Shown here: piece after piece, positions 60,509 to 64,000 of the stretch
Position numbering within the stretch: the first letter of the stretch is position 1
Layout: every line of letters starts with the position of its first letter
Translations under genes and position numbers: made by a program
DNA from: an uncultured Eubacteriales bacterium
GTDB lineage: Bacteria > Bacillota > Clostridia > TANB77 > CAG-508
Direction of reading: 5' to 3'
Assembly: GCA_948443845.1 (NCBI GenBank)
Contig: CAOJUE010000009.1
Span: 1-64,000, forward strand
Length of the DNA: 64,000 bases
Notes under the pieces: generated by a model
Seen by the model: the letters and a program-made list of their open reading frames with translations, nothing else
Told to the model about the DNA's origin: nothing
Database searches by the model: none

Positions 60509-62092
60509 TTATTGCTCTTCTCTCCAAGCTATTTCCATATTATTTACTTTTTCATGAAAAAGAGTTTTCCAAGTATTTTCTAACATTCCTCCATTTTTAA
60601 GGCTTGTCTTTCCATCTACATTATAATCAACAAAGCAAATACAATTTTTATTATTTCTATCTATTCCAAAACCATCTCTTATATCATTGTGATAAACATA
60701 CAAATATATTGAATCTGCTTCCATATTTCCCTGCTTTATAGTGGTTTTTGTATTAGTAAAACTATTATCAAGTTCTTTTAGCCATTTTATAGCCTTCTCT
60801 ATTCTTTCTATTATTTCTTTTTTATCTTGTATATCACCTACAAACAAGTTTGCTTTTAATCTTTTTCTATCTTCAATGCTTATATCTTCTACCATTAAAA
60901 TTTTTATTTTATCATCTATATATGTTGGATATTTATAATATTTTACTTCTTTTAAGCACTCACTTTTCAGTTCCTCTGGTGAAGGAACCTGCACATCTCC
61001 TCTAGCTATTGCCTTTTTTAAATATGTATTCAGCATCTCATGATTATCGATAAATCCTAAAATATCTTCTCTTGTTAATCTAATATAACAAATCAATAAT
61101 CTTTCATTCTCAACATTTACATGATATTGTTCATATTGTGGATATTTTTGATAAGCTTGTACTATTAATTCAAAAGCAGTCTGTACTAAAAAGGCTTTAT
61201 CAGTATTACTTATACTCATCAGAATATTGAGCTGTCTATTACCTATACTTTCATCATTAATCTCATTACATACTATAGTAGGTAAACTAAGTTTTAAGGC
61301 TAATAATCTAAAATTAAGATATTTATTTTTCATAATATCATCTTTGTCTAATATATTTATATTACAATTTAACACTTGTGTAATTCCTAATAAAATTCCA
61401 CTGCATACATCATATAACTTATTTATTAATTCTTCAAATTCATTATATTTTATCTTAAATTTTGTTTCATGCCCATTTTTCATATAATAAAAATTTAAGT
61501 TTTTTCCATTATTAGTTAATAGCACTCCACCATGATTTATGGCATTTCTAATATCTATATTGACATCTTGTACAAGTAAACAAAATTTGTTATTCTTTAA
61601 AATATTGCATATAGGATCTAATGTATTTTGTAGTTTATAATTTTTATCTTTCTTAATTTGATTTATTACATCTCTAATAACTTTATATAAATTTGCAAAA
61701 CATCCTTCTGTAATTGATATATATGTTGGTATTCTATACAACCTATTTTTCAGTCTTTCTTCACAATGCAGATTAGACATATCTTGCATTACATCTGTTA
61801 CTTGCTGATACGTATCATATGCAATAAAAAAATAATGTAACATCTCTGCATCTATTTTTATTTCATTATCTTTTATAATTTCACTTAATTGTCGAACTGT
61901 ACTTTGCCTTACTTCTTCATTCCAATAATAGCATGGTCTAGTATTTAGAATATAATAAAAAATATATGAAAAGTCTTCAGAAATTTCTGAAACGTTTTCA
62001 TTAGTTTTATTATTATATTGTTTTAATAAATTTTTCTTATCAAATTTTGAACGATACCTATTTTCTAAAAAATCGCTAAATTTATTACACAT
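60509..62092 (-). CDS. Large HEPN-type protein, candidate defence RNase
   Basis: 527 aa, very AT-rich, no family recognised overall. Residues 182-187 read RNAINH, an R-x4-H motif of HEPN ribonucleases in a typical helical setting (NIDIRNAINHGGVLL). The rest is helical with a charged C-terminal half (IYLYVYHNDIRDGFGI). HEPN proteins of this size are common in abortive-infection systems (ApeA-like, RloC-like). It stands alone beside IS200, with regulators further right, as defence genes often do. In-phase CGG absent. Confidence 0.55.
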   Translation of the reverse strand: MCNKFSDFLENRYRSKFDKKNLLKQYNNKTNENVSEISEDFSYIFYYILNTRPCYYWNEEVRQSTVRQLSEIIKDNEIKIDAEMLHYFFIAYDTYQQVTDVMQDMSNLHCEERLKNRLYRIPTYISITEGCFANLYKVIRDVINQIKKDKNYKLQNTLDPICNILKNNKFCLLVQDVNIDIRNAINHGGVLLTNNGKNLNFYYMKNGHETKFKIKYNEFEELINKLYDVCSGILLGITQVLNCNINILDKDDIMKNKYLNFRLLALKLSLPTIVCNEINDESIGNRQLNILMSISNTDKAFLVQTAFELIVQAYQKYPQYEQYHVNVENERLLICYIRLTREDILGFIDNHEMLNTYLKKAIARGDVQVPSPEELKSECLKEVKYYKYPTYIDDKIKILMVEDISIEDRKRLKANLFVGDIQDKKEIIERIEKAIKWLKELDNSFTNTKTTIKQGNMEADSIYLYVYHNDIRDGFGIDRNNKNCICFVDYNVDGKTSLKNGGMLENTWKTLFHEKVNNMEIAWREEQ

Positions 62093-62200
62093 ATATACCT
62101 CCAGTTTTAATATAATTTTACTATATATTTAACCAAAATTCAACTAAAAAAAACGAAGACTTTTTTATATCTCCGATTCTTTAATCTTACTATTGTTTTA

Positions 62201-62503
62201 TTATTTTTCTTTCTCTTTCAACTTTACTCCATCTCTAACCCCAAACTTATAATACTCCTTATTCCAAAAACACAATTCCCCAATTTTACTGTCTGCAAAC
62301 TCTTCCAATTTTTCTAAAATCTGATCTCGAATCTTCTCATCTTGTATTAAATCTTTTATCATATCTACCAATTCATTCTCAACTTGTTCTGCTTCTTCAA
62401 TTTCTTCTAGCTTTCCATTCTCTTTCAAAAACACAACCTGAAATCCATTAGTTCTTGTTTCAAACAAATCATCCAAAACACAATCTTTTATCAATTCTTC
62501 CAT
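62201..62503 (-). CDS. Small acidic protein, phage/plasmid type
   Basis: 100 aa, rich in Glu/Lys: MEELIKDCVLDDLFETRTNG, VENELVDMIKDLIQDEKIRD, ADSKIGELCFWNKEYYKFGV. Similar proteins occur in mobile elements of Clostridia (DUF6664-like?), but no firm family. The ATG at 62503 lies just past the Spo0E-like stop, giving translational coupling. Confidence 0.55.
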   Translation of the reverse strand: MEELIKDCVLDDLFETRTNGFQVVFLKENGKLEEIEEAEQVENELVDMIKDLIQDEKIRDQILEKLEEFADSKIGELCFWNKEYYKFGVRDGVKLKEKEK

Positions 62504-62508
62504 TCTTA

Positions 62509-62661
62509 TCAACCTTTCCTTTGTCTTATTTGTTGATTGTACTTTTGTACAATTAATTGGTCAATTTTACTCGAAAGTTCATATATCTTATCTTCATCAA
62601 AATTTCCACTATTGACCTCTCTTTCTAATTCATCTTTTGCTTTTTCTATTTCTTCTTCCAA
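62509..62661 (-). CDS. Spo0E-like aspartyl-phosphate phosphatase (small)
   Basis: 50 aa from TTG 62661 (RBS GGAGG): EEEIEKAKDELEREVNSGNF, then IYELSSKIDQLIVQKYNQQ. The S-x3-D-x2-I core and two-helix size match the Spo0E family, which dephosphorylates Spo0A-P. Too short for most gene callers. Overlaps the preceding gene's end by about 32 nt. On a mobile island it could block host sporulation. Confidence 0.7.
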   Translation of the reverse strand: MEEEIEKAKDELEREVNSGNFDEDKIYELSSKIDQLIVQKYNQQIRQRKG

Positions 62662-62821
62662 TTTCTACCTCCTTTTCCTCGTAATTCATAATACATAATA
62701 ATCTGGCATTTGTATTTAAAAATCCCTTCAAAATATCATTCAGCTCAATTTCTTTGCAAGTACTTTTTTCTAACTCCTTTTCTTTATTTACTAGCATAAT
62801 ATCATATTCCTTTTCTTTCAA
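62630..62821 (-). CDS. Small charged protein, unknown
   Basis: About 63 aa from TTG 62821 after GGAGGGGGG: KEKEYDIMLVNKEKELEKST, then LNDILKGFLNTNARLLCIMN, ending in a basic RRNRKSKR. No family. It overlaps the Spo0E-like gene and is divergent from the XRE gene. Confidence 0.5.
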   Translation of the reverse strand: MKEKEYDIMLVNKEKELEKSTCKEIELNDILKGFLNTNARLLCIMNYEEKEVEIGRRNRKSKR

Positions 62822-62919
62822 AGTTTCTCCCCCCTCCACTTTGGTTTGTGGTACACACCAACAATCACGCATTTTTGTTATACAATTATACAAATCTAAA
62901 AACGAGGAATAATTGTAAT

Positions 62920-63180
62920 ATGAAAACAAAAAACTTAAATGGTATGTATAATATAGTTGGTACAAATATCAAAAAATATAGAGAGTTACGAGGTTTGTCT
63001 CAAAGAGAACTATCTGACAAACTAGCCTTGCTTGGCGTTACTCTTTATCATTCAGATATTTCACGCATTGAATCTTTTGACCTTTTTGTTAGAGATTACG
63101 AACTAAAAGCAATTTGCAAAGTATTGTCAATCACTTTCGATGAAGTTTATGCCAATACTGACAAAAACTTTGAATTTTAA
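62920..63180 (+). CDS. XRE-family transcriptional regulator
   Basis: 86 aa with a Cro/C1-type HTH: GTNIKKYRELRGLSQRELSD, LYHSDISRIESFDLFVRDYE, LKAICKVLSITFDEVYANTD. It is divergent from the small-gene operon on the left, so probably controls it. The ATG at 62920 follows GAGGAAT. Confidence 0.88.
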   Translation: MKTKNLNGMYNIVGTNIKKYRELRGLSQRELSDKLALLGVTLYHSDISRIESFDLFVRDYELKAICKVLSITFDEVYANTDKNFEF

Positions 63181-63407
63181 ACTTATATTTTATTTTGTTG
63201 TTTCGTACGCACCAAATAAAACAAAAAAATAATCTCCATTACTCAACTATATTATAGTTTGTATTATACTTCATTATCAAAACATTTTCAACCCATTGAG
63301 TAGTCAAAAAGTATTGTTTTGTAGAATTACCAATACAAAAAAATTTCTCGACATAATTCTACAAACAAAAAAGAAACTAGATTTCTCCAGTTTCTAAAAA
63401 TACACTT

Positions 63408-63734
63408 TTAACTATTTAAAGCATTATATATCGCAATATTAATTAGTTTATAGATTGATAATCCATACTTGCTTTTCAACTTCTCTAATTCTTCATAAGA
63501 TGTTTCTCTTATTGCAAAATTATGCGAATCAGCAATTTCATTGTTAGGTCGTTTATATATTTTCACATTTTCAGTTTTTAGTAACTCAATAATCGCTATA
63601 TTTACCAATTTATTGATAGAAGCATCGTAAATTTCAGCTAACTCTTCAAGTTGCTCATACAATGAACTATCTATTTCAACTCTTCTTTTTAAAAGATTAT
63701 CTTTCTTCAATAAATATTTATCAAACACACTCAT
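63408..63734 (-). CDS. Tandem ribbon-helix-helix protein
   Basis: 108 aa made of two RHH-like halves: RRVEIDSSLYEQLEELAEIY..ASINKLVNIAIIELL and NFAIRETSYEELEKLKSKYG..SIYKLINIAIYNAL. RHH proteins normally dimerise; here two copies are fused, which could bind as a single-chain dimer. Typical of plasmid or antitoxin repressors; no toxin beside it. Confidence 0.75.
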   Translation of the reverse strand: MSVFDKYLLKKDNLLKRRVEIDSSLYEQLEELAEIYDASINKLVNIAIIELLKTENVKIYKRPNNEIADSHNFAIRETSYEELEKLKSKYGLSIYKLINIAIYNALNS

Positions 63735-64000
63735 TTTACTACCTCACAATAGTATTATAATGTGTAAAAATATATTTTTTAATTCCCTTTTGGTAGTATT
63801 TTAGACCACTGCATTGTGTGGTATTTTTCATCTAATTCCAATATATCCACTAAAAATACAATTTACAAAATGTAAGAAACAATATGTTGCAATTTTACAT
63901 AATTTATGATATAATAAATATATCAATTTTAATTGGAGTAAACGAGATGTATGAATATATATCTGCAAAATAATTATTGCAACGATTATATAAGACTTTA
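63735..64000. other. Terminal AT-rich region without a supported gene
   Basis: About 265 bp. There is a GGAG RBS followed by ATG TAT GAA TAT ATA TCT GCA AAA TAA near 63947: a nine-codon frame that begins like excisionase-type HTH proteins (MYEYISAK) and then stops. Possibly a truncated gene. Nothing else is seen. Confidence 0.4.

Noticed and set aside
63947..63975. Leader peptide MYEYISAK
   Set aside because: Nine codons with no following gene in the window; could be a truncated excisionase start, not supported.

Overview
The window comes from a low-G+C, spore-former-type member of the Bacillota, most likely an uncultured Clostridia. The signs are AT-rich DNA, strong AGGAGG-type ribosome binding sites, a canonical Spo0A with its own 0A boxes, a Spo0E-like phosphatase, dimeric glycyl-tRNA synthetase behind a T-box, Pta-AckA, and the standard Firmicutes operons ylxM-ffh-rpsP-khpA-rimM-trmD-rplS, queA-tgt-(secD-secF) and rpmG-secE-nusG-rplK-rplA-rplJ-rplL. 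No species can be named from the sequence alone. Most genes lie on the minus strand.

The main observation is a decoding anomaly. Ten recognisable genes are open only if the ribosome moves +1 exactly at an in-frame CGG codon: a heterodimer ABC exporter subunit (2 sites), a TetR regulator, trmD, rimM, ffh, tmcAL (2 sites), murJ, a VirD4/TraG-like ATPase, a prepilin-like protein and a nitrilase-family hydrolase, giving 12 sites. At every site an apparently extra C sits directly before a GGN glycine codon (GGA nine times, GGT twice, GGC once). Skipping that C restores a protein of normal family length. At the best-constrained sites (the TrmD SGHH motif, prepilin position -1, the ABC exporter SGLMxP turn) the residue should be glycine. 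I checked the other CGG trinucleotides in the recognised genes by hand (well over a hundred) and none was in phase. The only in-phase CGG triplets that seem to be read normally are four codons in three orphan genes that look foreign. The sites occur on both strands, are not homopolymers and follow varied codons, which argues against sequencing error. CGG therefore looks unassigned or frameshift-prone in this lineage, with C-GGN read as glycine. TrmD, the m1G37 methyltransferase that suppresses +1 slippage, is itself one of the affected genes.

Layout. 1-9.0 kb: cytidylate kinase-like protein, MATE exporter, KilA-N protein with no canonical start, TetR plus two ABC half-transporters, and small orphans. 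9.1-13.3 kb: the SRP/ribosome maturation operon, with three CGG sites in ffh, rimM and trmD. 13.3-17.7 kb: a nested inverted-repeat region, a sigma/anti-sigma pair and a secreted GH73 glucosaminidase with eight C-terminal repeats. 17.7-27.1 kb: compact SecD/SecF-like proteins, HD hydrolase, WG-repeat protein, and tgt and queA separated by a KilA-N gene. 27.1-35.3 kb: ABC exporter, coaE, EamA transporter, decayed MNT/HEPN module, rnhA, tmcAL, topB. 35.4-45.6 kb: two-component system, broken ToxN/AbiQ toxin, deoD, spo0A, ackA-pta, cysE, glyS with T-box and a BRO-type insertion, HU. 45.8-52.0 kb: PH-domain orphan, murJ, solo coupling-type ATPase, prepilin-like protein. 52.1-55.5 kb: the ribosomal protein/nusG/secE cluster with an L10 leader. 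55.6-64 kb: flavin reductase-like, J-like protein, nitrilase, damaged alpha/beta hydrolase, HD protein, IS200 element, a possible small RNA, a large HEPN-type candidate defence protein, and short plasmid/phage-type regulators.
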